Source of the DNA: an uncultured Bacteroidia bacterium
Lineage (GTDB): Bacteria > Bacteroidota > Bacteroidia > Bacteroidales > UBA932
Direction: 5' to 3'
Length of the DNA: 39,260 nucleotides
Assembly (NCBI GenBank): GCA_902778105.1
Contig: CACYWN010000030.1
Location: 1 to 39,260, forward strand
Part shown: positions 23,808 to 33,527 of the stretch, piece after piece
How positions within the stretch are numbered: the stretch's first letter is position 1
Layout: every line of letters starts with the position of its first letter
Program-made: the position numbers and the translations under genes
Notes under the pieces: model-generated
What the model saw: the letters and a program-made list of their open reading frames with translations, nothing else
Told to the model about the DNA's origin: nothing
Databases searched by the model: none

Positions 23808-24698
23808 ATGAAGGATAATCTGGTATTTGTAGGTATCGGCGAGGCTCTCTGGGACGTTCTTCCTACCGGGAAGAAGGTCGGGGGAGCCCCGGCGAACTTT
23901 GCCTTCCACGCCTCCCAGTTCGGCGGCGTCGAGGCCTATGCCGTCAGCGCGCTCGGCAAGGATGCCCTGGGCGATGAGCTCGAAAGCAAGTTGAAGAAGT
24001 CCGGACTGGGACTCATCCTGCCCCGGGTGGACTTTCCCACCGGAACGGTCCAGGTCACCCTGGACAATGCCGGTGTCCCTTCCTATGAAATCTGCACCGG
24101 CGTCGCCTGGGACAACATCCCCTTCACCCCGGAAATGGAAGCATTGGCGAAGCGGACGTCTGTCGTCTGCTTCGGCTCCCTGGCCCAGCGGAACCAGGTC
24201 TCCCGCGAGACCATCAACCGCTTCGTCGCATCCATGCCGCAGAACGAGGATGTACTGAAGATCTTCGACATCAACCTCCGGCAACATTTCTATGACAAGG
24301 AGGTCATCGAATGTTCTCTTCATATCGCCAACGTACTGAAACTCAACGATGACGAAATTGTCATTATCCAGGACCTCCTGGGGCTCGGCAATTCCGGCAT
24401 CGAGGAAACCTGCCATGCGCTCATCCGCGACTACGGGCTTCGGATGGTGATCCTCACCAGCGGGGCCAAGCATAGCCAGGTGTTCACGGAAACGGAGGAA
24501 TCCTTCGTTCCCACTCCCAAATGCGAGGTCATTGATACCGTCGGCGCCGGGGATTCCTTCACCGGATCTTTTGCAGCGGGAATCATCAAGGGCCTGCCCC
24601 TCAGGAAGGCCCACGAAATGGCCGTGAGGGTAGCCGGCTATGTCTGCACCCAGCCGGGTGCCATGCCGGTGTATCCCGAAGGTTTCCTGACAATCTGA
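23808..24698 (+). CDS. Fructokinase (PfkB family)
   Basis: The product has 296 residues and no signal. The N-terminal pattern FVGIGEALWDVLPTGKKVGGAPANFAFHASQFGG fits sugar kinases of the ribokinase family. The C-terminal PfkB signature DTVGAGDSFTGSFAAGI contains the catalytic base Asp249. It phosphorylates fructose released by the GH32 enzymes, in the cytoplasm, giving fructose 6-phosphate. It lies 6 nt after the GH32 lipoprotein gene and 3 nt before the regulator, so it is in the same operon. The same kinase position is known in the B. thetaiotaomicron fructan locus. Confidence 0.9.
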   Translation: MKDNLVFVGIGEALWDVLPTGKKVGGAPANFAFHASQFGGVEAYAVSALGKDALGDELESKLKKSGLGLILPRVDFPTGTVQVTLDNAGVPSYEICTGVAWDNIPFTPEMEALAKRTSVVCFGSLAQRNQVSRETINRFVASMPQNEDVLKIFDINLRQHFYDKEVIECSLHIANVLKLNDDEIVIIQDLLGLGNSGIEETCHALIRDYGLRMVILTSGAKHSQVFTETEESFVPTPKCEVIDTVGAGDSFTGSFAAGIIKGLPLRKAHEMAVRVAGYVCTQPGAMPVYPEGFLTI

Positions 24699-24701
24699 AC
24701 C

Positions 24702-27488
24702 ATGAAACGCATCCTCATCCCCCTGCTTACCATCCTGCTTCTGGCCTCCTGCAACCAGGCGCCGACCACATTCCTTGTAGGAGTCTCGCAATGCAGTGAT
24801 GATCTGTGGCGGGAAACGGCCAACCGCGAAATGATCCGGGAAGCGTCTTTCGACGGGGACCTGACCATCGAAATCCGCTCTGCCCACGACGATTCCGAAG
24901 AGCAGATCCGGGATGTGGAGTATTTCATCGACAAGAAGGTGGACTTGCTCGTCGTCTCGCCGAATGAGGCGACGAGCCTGACACCTGTCGTATCCAAAGC
25001 CTTCAGGAGCGGCATCCCGGTCATCCTTTTCGACCGGAAGATCGACTCCGACGACTATTCGACCTATGTCGGAGCCGACAACATACAAATCGGCAGGCAG
25101 ATCGGGAATTACCTGAGCGTTCTCGCCCTCCACGGAAACAAGAAGGTCTTCCGTATCATCGTCATCCGGGGGACTAACGGATCCACGGCCGACACGGAAC
25201 GCTACGAGGGTCTCATGCATGCTGTCCGGAACACCTCGGAGGTGACTGTTCGCATTATTGCTGAATCCTTTGCCGATTTCACCCGAAAGGGTGCCATCGA
25301 CGCCATGTCCAGGATCATCCAGAGCGGTGCCGTGGACAAATCGGTCGATGCGATCATCGCTTTCAATGACGAAATGGCCATCGGGGTCCATGAGGCATTG
25401 GAGAAATATCTTCCCGCCATGGATTACCCTCCGATTGTCGGAATCGATGCCCTGTCGGGTGAAAACGGAGGAATAGACGCTATCCAGAAAGGAATCATCT
25501 CGGCCTCATTCATCTACCCGACCGGCGGTGACGTCGTCATCGACGTGGCCAGGAAAATCCTGCACAGGAACGCCTTCGACCGGAGCAACATCCTCAATAC
25601 CGCCCTGGTCACCCCGGACAATGTCCGGGTTCTCAACCTCCAGCGCAACGAAATCGAATCAAAGCAAGTGAAGCTGGAGGAAATCAGCCAGAAACTTGAG
25701 AACATGGCATTGACCTATGGTTCCCAGCGAAGGACGACGTTCCTTCTGGCCATCCTGTCAAGCGTAATCCTCGTCTTTGTATTCGTCCTCCTGTCCCTGA
25801 ACAGGAGACGGGCACACATGAACGAAGTCCTCAACCAGAAGAATGCCAAGATCCAGGAGCAGATCGAGAAACTGGAGGAGCAGAACAACCAGTTGATCGA
25901 CCTGACAAAGCAGCTGGAAGAAGCGACCCGGGCGAAACTGATCTTCTTTACGAACATCTCCCACGAATTCCGTACACCCCTGACGCTGATTCTCGGATCG
26001 ACCGATCTGATGCTGGAATCATCCACCATTCAGAAAGAAGAGAAGCGGTCCCTGTATATGATCAAGAAGAACGGCAGGAAATTGCTCTCCCTCATCAACG
26101 AGCTCCTGGACTTCAGTTCCTATGAGAACAACCAGATGACTGTGAACTATTCGCGCGTGGATCTGAAACTCTTCCTGGAAGAGATCAACACCATGTTCAT
26201 GGACATTGCCAAGAAAAAATGCATCCGCTTCGTCTTTCAGCCCGGGAATGAGGCCTTCGACATCCAGACGGACAAGAACAAGGTGGAAAAGATATACTTC
26301 AACTTCCTGTCCAACGCCTTCAAGTTTGTCAAGGAAGGCGGGAACGTCAAGGTCAGTCTCGTCAACCTCGAGGACAGGCATCGGATCCGGCTTTCGGTCT
26401 TCAACAGCGACTCCTACATTCCGGAGGAAAGGTGCAAGGACATCTTCAAGATGTTCTATACCGGAAATCCGCTCGACGAGAACAGCAGCGGCATCGGCCT
26501 GGCCCTCAGCAAATCACTGGTTGACGCGCTGAAAGGCGAGATTGGCGTTGAAAGCACCGAATCCGAAGGAACGACTTTCACTGTCGAACTCCCCTATCTC
26601 CCGGCGGAAGGATCCGCGCAGAATGAGAACCATGATTTCACTTATGCATCCCCCGCTCTGGCCGCAGACAAAATCGCCTACGATACGGATACGCCCATCG
26701 TAGTATCCGGTCCGGACAGCACGCGTACGACCGTCCTCGTCATAGAAGACAGCCAGGATATGCTGAACTTCATCAAGACGATTCTTGCCCATGACTACCG
26801 GATCATCCAGGCATCCAACGGAAAAGAGGGCTTGGAGAAGGCGATCCAATACAATCCCGAACTGATCGTCAGCGATATCATGATGCCGGTCATGGACGGA
26901 TATGAAGTGTGCCGTCAGGTAAAATCCAACGAGAAGACCAAGCATATTCCCATCATCCTGCTTACGGCCTGTGCGCTGGACGAACAAAGAGCCATGGGAT
27001 ACGAGGTAGGCGCGGATGCTTTCCTCCAGAAGCCCTTCAACTCCGAAGTCCTGAAGACCAGAATCCATAATCTCCTCCGGAAAAAAGACACGATGATGGA
27101 AACCTCCCGGTACAGCTGGCTGATCGGCGAGGAGAATCGGATCCCTTCCCAGGGATGCGAAATCCTGGACAAGATCGTTCTGTATGTTTCCGACCATCTC
27201 GAAGAAAGTATCAGCATCGACGACCTGGCCATGGCAACCGGATGCTCCCGCGCCAATCTTTACAAGCGGATCAAGGAAGTGACGGACTACTCACCCGTAG
27301 ATCTGATCAATCTGCTGAAAATCCAGAAAGTCCTGGACCTGGTCCTCTACAAGCACAAGAATCTCACGGAAGCCGCCTATGAAGTTGGCTTCAGTTCGCT
27401 TTCCTATTTCTCGAGGACATTCGTCAAGTACTACAAGGTTTCTCCGCGGAAATGGATCAAAGAACACTACGGAGAAAGTTCAAAGTAG
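24702..27488 (+). CDS. Hybrid two-component regulator with sugar-binding sensor
   Basis: The product has 928 residues. A signal or anchor with the lipobox-like LLLASC comes first. It is followed by a LacI-type periplasmic binding domain (about 25-320) and a membrane segment (about 347-367). Next are a coiled coil, a histidine kinase with His421 in NISHEFRTPL, ATPase motifs (NAFKFVKEGG, SSGIGLALSKSLV), a receiver with Asp725 in VSDIMMPVMDG and a C-terminal AraC-type HTH (about 830-925). This layout, with a binding-protein sensor instead of Reg_prop/Y_Y_Y repeats, is that of the fructose-sensing regulator BT1754. It probably activates this locus when fructose is bound. The C-terminal HTH has two helix-turn-helix units. 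Confidence 0.92.
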   Translation: MKRILIPLLTILLLASCNQAPTTFLVGVSQCSDDLWRETANREMIREASFDGDLTIEIRSAHDDSEEQIRDVEYFIDKKVDLLVVSPNEATSLTPVVSKAFRSGIPVILFDRKIDSDDYSTYVGADNIQIGRQIGNYLSVLALHGNKKVFRIIVIRGTNGSTADTERYEGLMHAVRNTSEVTVRIIAESFADFTRKGAIDAMSRIIQSGAVDKSVDAIIAFNDEMAIGVHEALEKYLPAMDYPPIVGIDALSGENGGIDAIQKGIISASFIYPTGGDVVIDVARKILHRNAFDRSNILNTALVTPDNVRVLNLQRNEIESKQVKLEEISQKLENMALTYGSQRRTTFLLAILSSVILVFVFVLLSLNRRRAHMNEVLNQKNAKIQEQIEKLEEQNNQLIDLTKQLEEATRAKLIFFTNISHEFRTPLTLILGSTDLMLESSTIQKEEKRSLYMIKKNGRKLLSLINELLDFSSYENNQMTVNYSRVDLKLFLEEINTMFMDIAKKKCIRFVFQPGNEAFDIQTDKNKVEKIYFNFLSNAFKFVKEGGNVKVSLVNLEDRHRIRLSVFNSDSYIPEERCKDIFKMFYTGNPLDENSSGIGLALSKSLVDALKGEIGVESTESEGTTFTVELPYLPAEGSAQNENHDFTYASPALAADKIAYDTDTPIVVSGPDSTRTTVLVIEDSQDMLNFIKTILAHDYRIIQASNGKEGLEKAIQYNPELIVSDIMMPVMDGYEVCRQVKSNEKTKHIPIILLTACALDEQRAMGYEVGADAFLQKPFNSEVLKTRIHNLLRKKDTMMETSRYSWLIGEENRIPSQGCEILDKIVLYVSDHLEESISIDDLAMATGCSRANLYKRIKEVTDYSPVDLINLLKIQKVLDLVLYKHKNLTEAAYEVGFSSLSYFSRTFVKYYKVSPRKWIKEHYGESSK

Positions 27489-27509
27489 AATCCGCGGAAC
27501 AAAGAAAAA

Positions 27510-27541
27510 GGCTGTATTCTTTGTCGGCAAAGAATACAGCC
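27510..27541. terminator. Bidirectional hairpin terminator
   Basis: GGCTGTATTCTTTG (27510-27523) pairs perfectly with CAAAGAATACAGCC (27528-27541) around the loop TCGG. It lies between the convergent regulator and isocitrate dehydrogenase genes. Confidence 0.8.
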
Positions 27542-27566
27542 CTTCGATTAACCGGATCCGGTAGCT

Positions 27567-28778
27567 TTACGCACCCAGGCGGGCGGCGAGGCGCTCGCGG
27601 ATGGCGCGGAGGAACTCGATGGAGGTCAGCGCCTTCGCATCGACGCCTTCCATGAGGTTCACGAGGTCCTTGGTCACGAGACCGGCGTTGAGGGTGTCGA
27701 AGCAGGCAGCCTCGAGCTGGTCGGCGTAGTTCACGAGCTCGGGGAGGTTGTCCAGCTCACCACGCTTGCGGAAAGCGCCGCTCCAGGCGAAGATGGTCGC
27801 CATCGGGTTGGTGGAAGTCTCCTCGCCCTTGAGGTACTTGTAGTAGTGACGGGTGACGGTGCCGTGGGCGGCCTCGTACTCGTACTTGCCGTCCGGGCTC
27901 ACCAGGACGGAGGTCATCATGGCCAGGGAACCGAAGGCGGTGGAGACCATGTCGGACATCACGTCGCCGTCATAGTTCTTGCAGGCCCAGATGAAACCGC
28001 CCTCGGAACGCATCACGCGGGCGACCGCATCGTCGATGAGGGTGTAGAAGTACTCGATGCCGGCGGCCTCGAAGCGCTCCTTGTACTCCTCGAACACTTC
28101 CTCGAAGATGGCCTTGAAACGGCCGTCGTACTTCTTGGAGATGGTGTCCTTGGTGGCGAACCAGATGGTCTGCTTCACGGACAGGGCATACTGGAAGCAG
28201 GAGTGGGCGAAGCTGCGGATGGACTTGTCCAGGTTGTGCTGGCCCATCAGGACGCCGGGGCCCTTGAACTCGTGGATCACGACTTCTTCCTTCTTGCCGG
28301 ACTCGCCTTCGAAGACAAGTTTGGCGACACCGGGCTCATTGACCTGGAGCTCCACATCGCGATAGACGTCGCCATAGGCGTGACGGGCGATGGTGATGGG
28401 CTTCTTCCAGAACTTCACGGCCGGGTGGATGGAAGGGATGGTGATGGGTGTACGGAACACGGTGCCGTCCAGCATGGCACGGATGGTGCCGTTCGGGCTC
28501 TTCCACATCTCGTGGAGGTTGTACTCGCTCATCCGCTGCACGTTCGGGGTGATAGTGGCGCACTTGACGGCGACACCGTACTTCTTGGTGGCGTTGGCGG
28601 AGTCGATGGTCACCTGGTCGTTCGTCTTGTCACGATACGGCAGGCCCAGGTCGTAGTATTCGCTCTTGAGGTCCACGAACGGAAGGATGAGCTCATCCTT
28701 GATCATTTTCCAGAGAATGCGGGTCATTTCATCGCCGTCCATTTCGACGAGCGGGGTGGTCATTTTGATTTTTTCCAT
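27567..28778 (-). CDS. icd: Isocitrate dehydrogenase, NADP-dependent, eukaryote-like type
   Basis: This 403-residue enzyme is of the homodimeric subfamily that includes human IDH1. It shows [14 protein letters not shown] at the start, [21 protein letters not shown] and [12 protein letters not shown] near the C-terminus; Arg and His there fit NADP binding. It interconverts isocitrate with 2-oxoglutarate plus CO2 and NADPH. It is the last gene of the leftward citrate operon, 9 nt after aconitase, which supports co-translation. The subfamily is known from Bacteroidota. The direction in the cell is not settled by the sequence. Confidence 0.92.
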   Translation of the reverse strand: MEKIKMTTPLVEMDGDEMTRILWKMIKDELILPFVDLKSEYYDLGLPYRDKTNDQVTIDSANATKKYGVAVKCATITPNVQRMSEYNLHEMWKSPNGTIRAMLDGTVFRTPITIPSIHPAVKFWKKPITIARHAYGDVYRDVELQVNEPGVAKLVFEGESGKKEEVVIHEFKGPGVLMGQHNLDKSIRSFAHSCFQYALSVKQTIWFATKDTISKKYDGRFKAIFEEVFEEYKERFEAAGIEYFYTLIDDAVARVMRSEGGFIWACKNYDGDVMSDMVSTAFGSLAMMTSVLVSPDGKYEYEAAHGTVTRHYYKYLKGEETSTNPMATIFAWSGAFRKRGELDNLPELVNYADQLEAACFDTLNAGLVTKDLVNLMEGVDAKALTSIEFLRAIRERLAARLGA

Positions 28779-28787
28779 GACGAAGGT

Positions 28788-31028
28788 TTATTTGCGGTTT
28801 TTGTAATAGTTCATGAGGCAGCCGTCGGCAAGGATTTCCCGTTCGGCGGCGGTGAGATTCTGGAAGAAGAGGTGGATGGGCTTCACGCCGGCCTTGGAGA
28901 TGACGCAGGCGTCGATCTCTTCGGCACCGGAGAGGATGGCCTTGCGGATGCCCGGGACGAACACGAAGTCGCCCGGCTCGTAGTCGAAGGCGGTCTCCGG
29001 AGCGATCGTGAACGGCACGATACCCCAGTTGATGCAGTTGGAGCGATAACGCTTGGTGGCGTACTCGTAGCAGATGTTGGCGTCGCCGCCGAGCACCTTC
29101 TGGCAGGAAGCGGCCTGCTCGCGGGCGGAACCGTCACCGGGCTTGTTGGCGAAGACGCAGGAACCGAAGGAAGTGTTCTCCGCGGAGGCGCCGACAGCCT
29201 TGAGGGCGCAGGCGACGTTCTCCGGGACACGGCCGGCACGGCGCTCGAGATCCTGGGCCTGGATGCGCTTGGAGAGGCCCACATACTCGGGCACGCGGCG
29301 GCTGAGGGCGAACTCGGAGAGCTTCAGCGGGTTGGAACGGTAGCTGGAGGTCTCACCGGACGGGATGAGCTCGTCGGTGGTGGTCACCGGGTCGTGGATG
29401 ACGGCGGCGAGTTCCACGAGCATGTTCTCCTCCATCGGGTACATCGTGGGCCAGTCCTTGATGTTGGGACCGTAACGGAGCTCGACGGAAAGGTCGGCCT
29501 TGCCGTAACCGTTGTAGACACGGCTCTTGTAGATGCGGTCGTCGAAGGTGTAAGGCTTGTGGGTATCCTCGTACTCGATGTCCGTCGCAGCGGTGATGAC
29601 GCCGCCGTTCGCAGCCGTGGCGGCGATGGAACGGGCGTCCATCAGGGACACGAGGGAAATCTGGCCCTGGCCGGGCTTGGAGCCTTCGCGGTTCGGGAAG
29701 TTGCGGGTGGTGTGGCGGATGGAGAAGCCGTTGTTGGCAGGGACGTCACCGGCACCGAAGCAAGGGCCGCAGAAAGCGGGCTTGATCACCACACCGGCCT
29801 CGAGGAGCTCCTCGGCGATGTGGTTGCGGGTGGTCGCGAGATACACCGGCGTGGACTGCGGGTAGCAGCTCATCGTGAAGTAATCGTTGCCGATGGACTT
29901 GCCCTTCAGGATCGTCGCAGCCTCGGAGAGGTTGTCGTAGGTACCGCCGGAGCAGCCGGCGATGAGGGCCTGGTCGGCGACGAGCTTGCCGTCCTTCACC
30001 TTGGAGACGAGGTCGATCTGGATCTTGTCGCCGAAGCGCTTGCGGGCGTCTTCCTCGATCCCCTTGAGGATCTCGACCGGATTGGCCTGGAGCTCGTGGA
30101 TGGTGTAGGCGTGGGACGGGTGGAACGGAAGGGCGATCATGCACTCCTGGGTGGACAGGTCGATGCGGATCATGCTGTCGTAGTACGCGACCTTCCCGGG
30201 CTTGAGTTCCTTATAGGCCTCGGGACGCTCATGGAGCTCGAAGTACTCCTTGACCGTCTCGTCGGTAATCCAGATGGAGCTGAGGCAGGTGGTCTCGGTG
30301 GTCATCACGTCGATACCGTTACGGAAGTCGATCGGGAGTTCCTTGACGCCGGGGCCGGCGAACTCGAGGACCTTGTTCTTCACGAAACCGCTCTCGAACA
30401 CGGCCTTCACCAGGGAGATGGCGACATCGTGCGGGCCCACGCCGTGGCGCGGCTTGCCTTCCAGCCACACGAGGACGACCTCGGGGGCGTTGATGTCCCA
30501 GGTGTTCTTCAGAAGCTGCTTCACCAGCTCGCCGCCACCTTCGCCGACACCCATGTTGCCAAGGGAGCCGTAACGGGTGTGGGAGTCGGAGCCCAGGATC
30601 ATGTTGCCGCAGGCGGTGAGGGCCTCGCGGGCATACTGGTGGATAACCGCCTGGTTCGCAGGCACATAGATACCGCCGTACTTCTTCGCGGCGGAGAGGC
30701 CGAACACGTGGTCGTCCTCATTGATGGTACCGCCCACCGCGCACAGGGAGTTGTGGCAGTTGGTCATGGCATACGGAATCGGGAATTTCTCGAGACCGCT
30801 GGCACGCGCCGTCTGGATGATGCCCACATACGTGATGTCGTGGGAAACCATCGCATCGAAACGGATGCGCATCTTCTTGCCCTTGCCGCCATCGACGTCA
30901 TGGGCGCGGAGGATTCCATAGGTGATGGTGTTTTCGCGGGACTCGTCCGGAGACGGCAATCCTGTCGGGTCGGAAACGATCGTCTTCCCGTCCAGGAGAT
31001 ACACACCGTGAGGAATCAGTTCTACCAT
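28788..31028 (-). CDS. acn: Aconitate hydratase
   Basis: The product has 746 residues and belongs to the aconitase family. Three iron-sulfur cysteines are visible: Cys359 in AGCSGGT and Cys420/Cys423 in CGPCFG. Substrate-binding motifs include MTNCHNSLCAVGG, the SDSHTRYGSLGNMG region and the swivel-domain DGSAREQAA. It isomerizes citrate and isocitrate. The motif ending in CFG, and not CIG, with the relaxed first cysteine context (GCSGG), suggests the Bacteroidota aconitase branch; a related hydratase activity cannot be excluded. It follows the citC-citG fusion by 28 nt and precedes icd by 9 nt. Confidence 0.9.
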   Translation of the reverse strand: MVELIPHGVYLLDGKTIVSDPTGLPSPDESRENTITYGILRAHDVDGGKGKKMRIRFDAMVSHDITYVGIIQTARASGLEKFPIPYAMTNCHNSLCAVGGTINEDDHVFGLSAAKKYGGIYVPANQAVIHQYAREALTACGNMILGSDSHTRYGSLGNMGVGEGGGELVKQLLKNTWDINAPEVVLVWLEGKPRHGVGPHDVAISLVKAVFESGFVKNKVLEFAGPGVKELPIDFRNGIDVMTTETTCLSSIWITDETVKEYFELHERPEAYKELKPGKVAYYDSMIRIDLSTQECMIALPFHPSHAYTIHELQANPVEILKGIEEDARKRFGDKIQIDLVSKVKDGKLVADQALIAGCSGGTYDNLSEAATILKGKSIGNDYFTMSCYPQSTPVYLATTRNHIAEELLEAGVVIKPAFCGPCFGAGDVPANNGFSIRHTTRNFPNREGSKPGQGQISLVSLMDARSIAATAANGGVITAATDIEYEDTHKPYTFDDRIYKSRVYNGYGKADLSVELRYGPNIKDWPTMYPMEENMLVELAAVIHDPVTTTDELIPSGETSSYRSNPLKLSEFALSRRVPEYVGLSKRIQAQDLERRAGRVPENVACALKAVGASAENTSFGSCVFANKPGDGSAREQAASCQKVLGGDANICYEYATKRYRSNCINWGIVPFTIAPETAFDYEPGDFVFVPGIRKAILSGAEEIDACVISKAGVKPIHLFFQNLTAAEREILADGCLMNYYKNRK

Positions 31029-31056
31029 AATTGTTTTGGTTTAAGTGGTTAAAATA

Positions 31057-32838
31057 TTAAGATAGTAGGGAGTCGATAAAAACGGTCAGGGCCAGCATAT
31101 CCGCGGCGCCGCCGGGAGAGGCGCCTTCCGCGGCATACCGCGTACAGAGGCCTTTCAACAAGGATTCCATCCTTTCATAGTCAGACCCATGGGCGATTTC
31201 GCCGAAAATCTCCGATGCCTCCTCGCGAAGCTGCCCGGCGCGTTCATACCCCACCCGGTGGATGAGGCAGGTATCGTCCAGGGATGCAATCAGATGAATC
31301 AGCGTTCTCTGCAGGGCCAAGGGCTGCTTCCTGATTCCGTGATAATAGGGCTGCCAGAAGGCGAACAGGCTTCGGTATCCGTCCAAAGCCATGTCGCGCG
31401 CTCCCTTGGTGCCGTATTTCTCTTTGGCTTCCGCCCCATGAGAAAGAGCCGTTGAATGCATGTTATTGACGGTCAATGACTTATCGAAAATCCCCTGGGC
31501 AATCTGTACCAGGCGATTTTGCATAAGTAGCTTATAGTCAACATCTTGCATTTCACAGTTGGCCGCACGCAGCGTCAAGCCCAATGCACAGATGGCCCCA
31601 CGATGCCCATTCACCCCGCCGGTAGCGGCCAGCATGGCCTTTTCGGCGTCGATGCCGAGTTGCCGGAGTTCATCGGCACTGCCCGCGAGGGCCATTCGGG
31701 AGAAATAAGGGCGGATGGCTGCAATGCTTCTGCGCATCAGCGTATAGTCCATGTCCCCATGGGCCCCGTTGGAATCCGGCCCCACGAGTCCGGGCTTCAG
31801 CGGCGCATCCAGCTCCATCCGGAGCGCCCGTTCCGCCAGATCGGCCATCAGATAAGGCCACGTGGACGCCGGCGTCAGGGCCTTTGCAGCGGAATAGCTG
31901 CCCTTGTCCAGCTGTTCGCGCACCCGGGAAGCCGACACAAAACGGCCGTCGGAAGATTTCAGACGCTTGATTTCAACAACCTGCACACCATAGGAAGGAA
32001 GGATTTCCTTCATCAGGGCATTATACCGGGCCGTCAACGGATCGGCAGGTTCGCTGCCGACAAAGCGGACGGTGGCACCCAGCGCCGGGGCGATATGCCG
32101 TCCGAAAAGGTCCAGGTCCAGACGCATCTGCGTCTCGGACGCATCGGACAAGTTTTTCAGGAAGTATGTAGGAAAAGTAGCGGCGGATATCTGATAATCA
32201 GATCCTTCGACGACATCGGCGATCCCGTCACAGCCGCGGCGGATCATCTCCAGGCGTTCCGCATAAGGGAAACGGGAGGCATCCTCCTTCACGGGGAGGA
32301 CAACGAGATTCCTTCGCCCCTCCGGGGCTCGGAATGACATGGAAGCCTGTTCCACCAGGAACCGGTGCCCCAGCGTGAAAGGATTGGCATTCATCACGAT
32401 GACGCCGTCGGCACGGTGGCCGCGGAGGTAGGCGCAGTAGTCTTCCAGTCCCCTGCCGTTTTCCATCAGGACGGCCTGGGGTGCCTCGGCCAGGAGGCGG
32501 AATCCCAGGCTTTCGAACACGGCCTGGTTCTCCGGCTTGGTGAAGACCTTGACGTTCGTGAAACCTCTTTCGGCGGCGACGGAGACCAGCCGGGAGACCA
32601 GGGGGACGGAGAGTCCGAGGGAGCGGGCGGTCCCGGAGACGGCGATGCATTTGATGACGTCGCGGGAAAGCCCGCCGCCGGCCATGATTTCGCCGTCGTC
32701 GGAGAGGACCGCCATATACAAATCGACCTCCTCGAGCCGGAGACCGTTTCTCCCGAGGAAGTCCTCCACCTGGCGGCGGAAAGCCGGAACGCTCAAAGGC
32801 AGTTCCTGTATGTCGATCCTTTCAAATGGTTCCATCAT
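31057..32838 (-). CDS. citC: Fused citrate lyase ligase and triphosphoribosyl-dephospho-CoA synthase
   Basis: This 593-residue protein has two enzymes in one chain. Residues 1 to about 325 are CitC: a GNAT-like domain, then the nucleotidyltransferase motif MNANPFTLGHRFLVEQ near 149 and SASRVREQL. It acetylates the acyl-carrier subunit. Residues about 330-593 are CitG: KPGLVGPDSNGAHGDMD near 348-364 and TGGVNGHRGAICALG. It builds the prosthetic-group precursor from dephospho-CoA and ATP. In many bacteria citC and citG are separate, or citX and citG are fused; a citC-citG fusion is unusual in my experience. The ATG ATG pair at 32838 was used. It lies 89 nt after citX, with a small hairpin between, and 28 nt before aconitase. 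Confidence 0.9.
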   Translation of the reverse strand: MMEPFERIDIQELPLSVPAFRRQVEDFLGRNGLRLEEVDLYMAVLSDDGEIMAGGGLSRDVIKCIAVSGTARSLGLSVPLVSRLVSVAAERGFTNVKVFTKPENQAVFESLGFRLLAEAPQAVLMENGRGLEDYCAYLRGHRADGVIVMNANPFTLGHRFLVEQASMSFRAPEGRRNLVVLPVKEDASRFPYAERLEMIRRGCDGIADVVEGSDYQISAATFPTYFLKNLSDASETQMRLDLDLFGRHIAPALGATVRFVGSEPADPLTARYNALMKEILPSYGVQVVEIKRLKSSDGRFVSASRVREQLDKGSYSAAKALTPASTWPYLMADLAERALRMELDAPLKPGLVGPDSNGAHGDMDYTLMRRSIAAIRPYFSRMALAGSADELRQLGIDAEKAMLAATGGVNGHRGAICALGLTLRAANCEMQDVDYKLLMQNRLVQIAQGIFDKSLTVNNMHSTALSHGAEAKEKYGTKGARDMALDGYRSLFAFWQPYYHGIRKQPLALQRTLIHLIASLDDTCLIHRVGYERAGQLREEASEIFGEIAHGSDYERMESLLKGLCTRYAAEGASPGGAADMLALTVFIDSLLS

Positions 32839-32884
32839 CCTGCAGGCTTTCCAATACTCCCGGTTCCACCTCAGATTGATTTAA

Positions 32885-32900
32885 CGCTACGAAGGTAGCG
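32885..32900 (-). other. Intercistronic hairpin between citX and citCG
   Basis: CGCTAC and GTAGCG pair around a 4-nt loop in an A/T-rich surround. It could be a weak attenuator or processing site; no strong T-tract follows. Confidence 0.35.
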
Positions 32901-32927
32901 ATTTAAAACCGATTTCCCAAGATTTTA

Positions 32928-33437
32928 TTACGGATTCGCATCAAATCCGATGATTTTATCAATAGTTTGGACGATTTCATCAAACGGGTGCGTGTGGGCC
33001 CGCATGCACTCGCGCGCCGGCCGGTCACAGACCAGGCACCGGCGGGGCGCTTCCCCCACCCGGTCGCGGCTCACGGGCATCACTCCCTCCCCCACCGGCT
33101 CCAGGACATCCAGGTCCATGAGACGGCCGAAAGGATGGGTGTTCTCGATGTGGCAACAGGCTTTCTTGACCTCCAGGAGCGTCCCTTCCACGATGAAATA
33201 GCCTTCAAATCCGGTCTCCAGGTCATGCAGTTCCTCAAAGACCGGCGTGAATGCGCTGCGAATCGCCTCCACGCCCGCCTCGGCCACTTTCAGCGACCGG
33301 GCGTCCCGTTTCACGGGGCCTGGCAGGACCACCGTCAGACAAATCAGCTGACGCCCCGGAAAACGGTGCGTCAGCTGGATCTGACGGAGTTGCCGCTCGT
33401 CACGGCTCTCCAGAAGTTGTGCGAGGGTGATCTCCAT
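32928..33437 (-). CDS. citX: Holo-citrate lyase synthase CitX
   Basis: The product has 169 residues from the ATG at 33437. It shows the CitX signature early (LLESRDERQLRQIQLTHRFPG) and the C-terminal PRRCLVCDRPARECMRAHTHPFDEI with paired cysteines. CitX transfers the triphosphoribosyl-dephospho-CoA group to the serine of CitD. In-frame ATGs at 33455 and 33494 exist but lie in the repeat that fills the citF-citX gap, so MEITLAQLL is taken as the start, which also fits the family. The repeat ends with AAGGAATCT just before the ATG, so it may supply the ribosome binding site. Confidence 0.9.
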   Translation of the reverse strand: MEITLAQLLESRDERQLRQIQLTHRFPGRQLICLTVVLPGPVKRDARSLKVAEAGVEAIRSAFTPVFEELHDLETGFEGYFIVEGTLLEVKKACCHIENTHPFGRLMDLDVLEPVGEGVMPVSRDRVGEAPRRCLVCDRPARECMRAHTHPFDEIVQTIDKIIGFDANP

Positions 33438-33527
33438 AGATTCCTTCGTCGGCATCCGGCCTCCTCGGAATGACAAGGCCGTCTTTCCGAACAAAGCGAT
33501 GTCATTCCGAGCGAAGCGAAGGAATCT
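33438..33527. repeat. Paired inverted REP-like repeats filling the citF-citX gap
   Basis: One copy (33438-33475) begins AGATTCCTTCG and ends GGAATGACA. The other (33500-33527) begins TGTCATTCCGAG and ends GAAGGAATCT. They face each other and can form a hairpin. The element fits exactly between the citF stop codon and the citX start codon. The same sequence framework occurs at 6786 and 8414. Confidence 0.75.

Noticed and set aside
27846-31052. 1068-codon open frame opposite icd and aconitase
   Set aside because: It spans two well-supported genes on the other strand and has repeated G-D-G-V-H patterns typical of antisense of GC-rich coding DNA.
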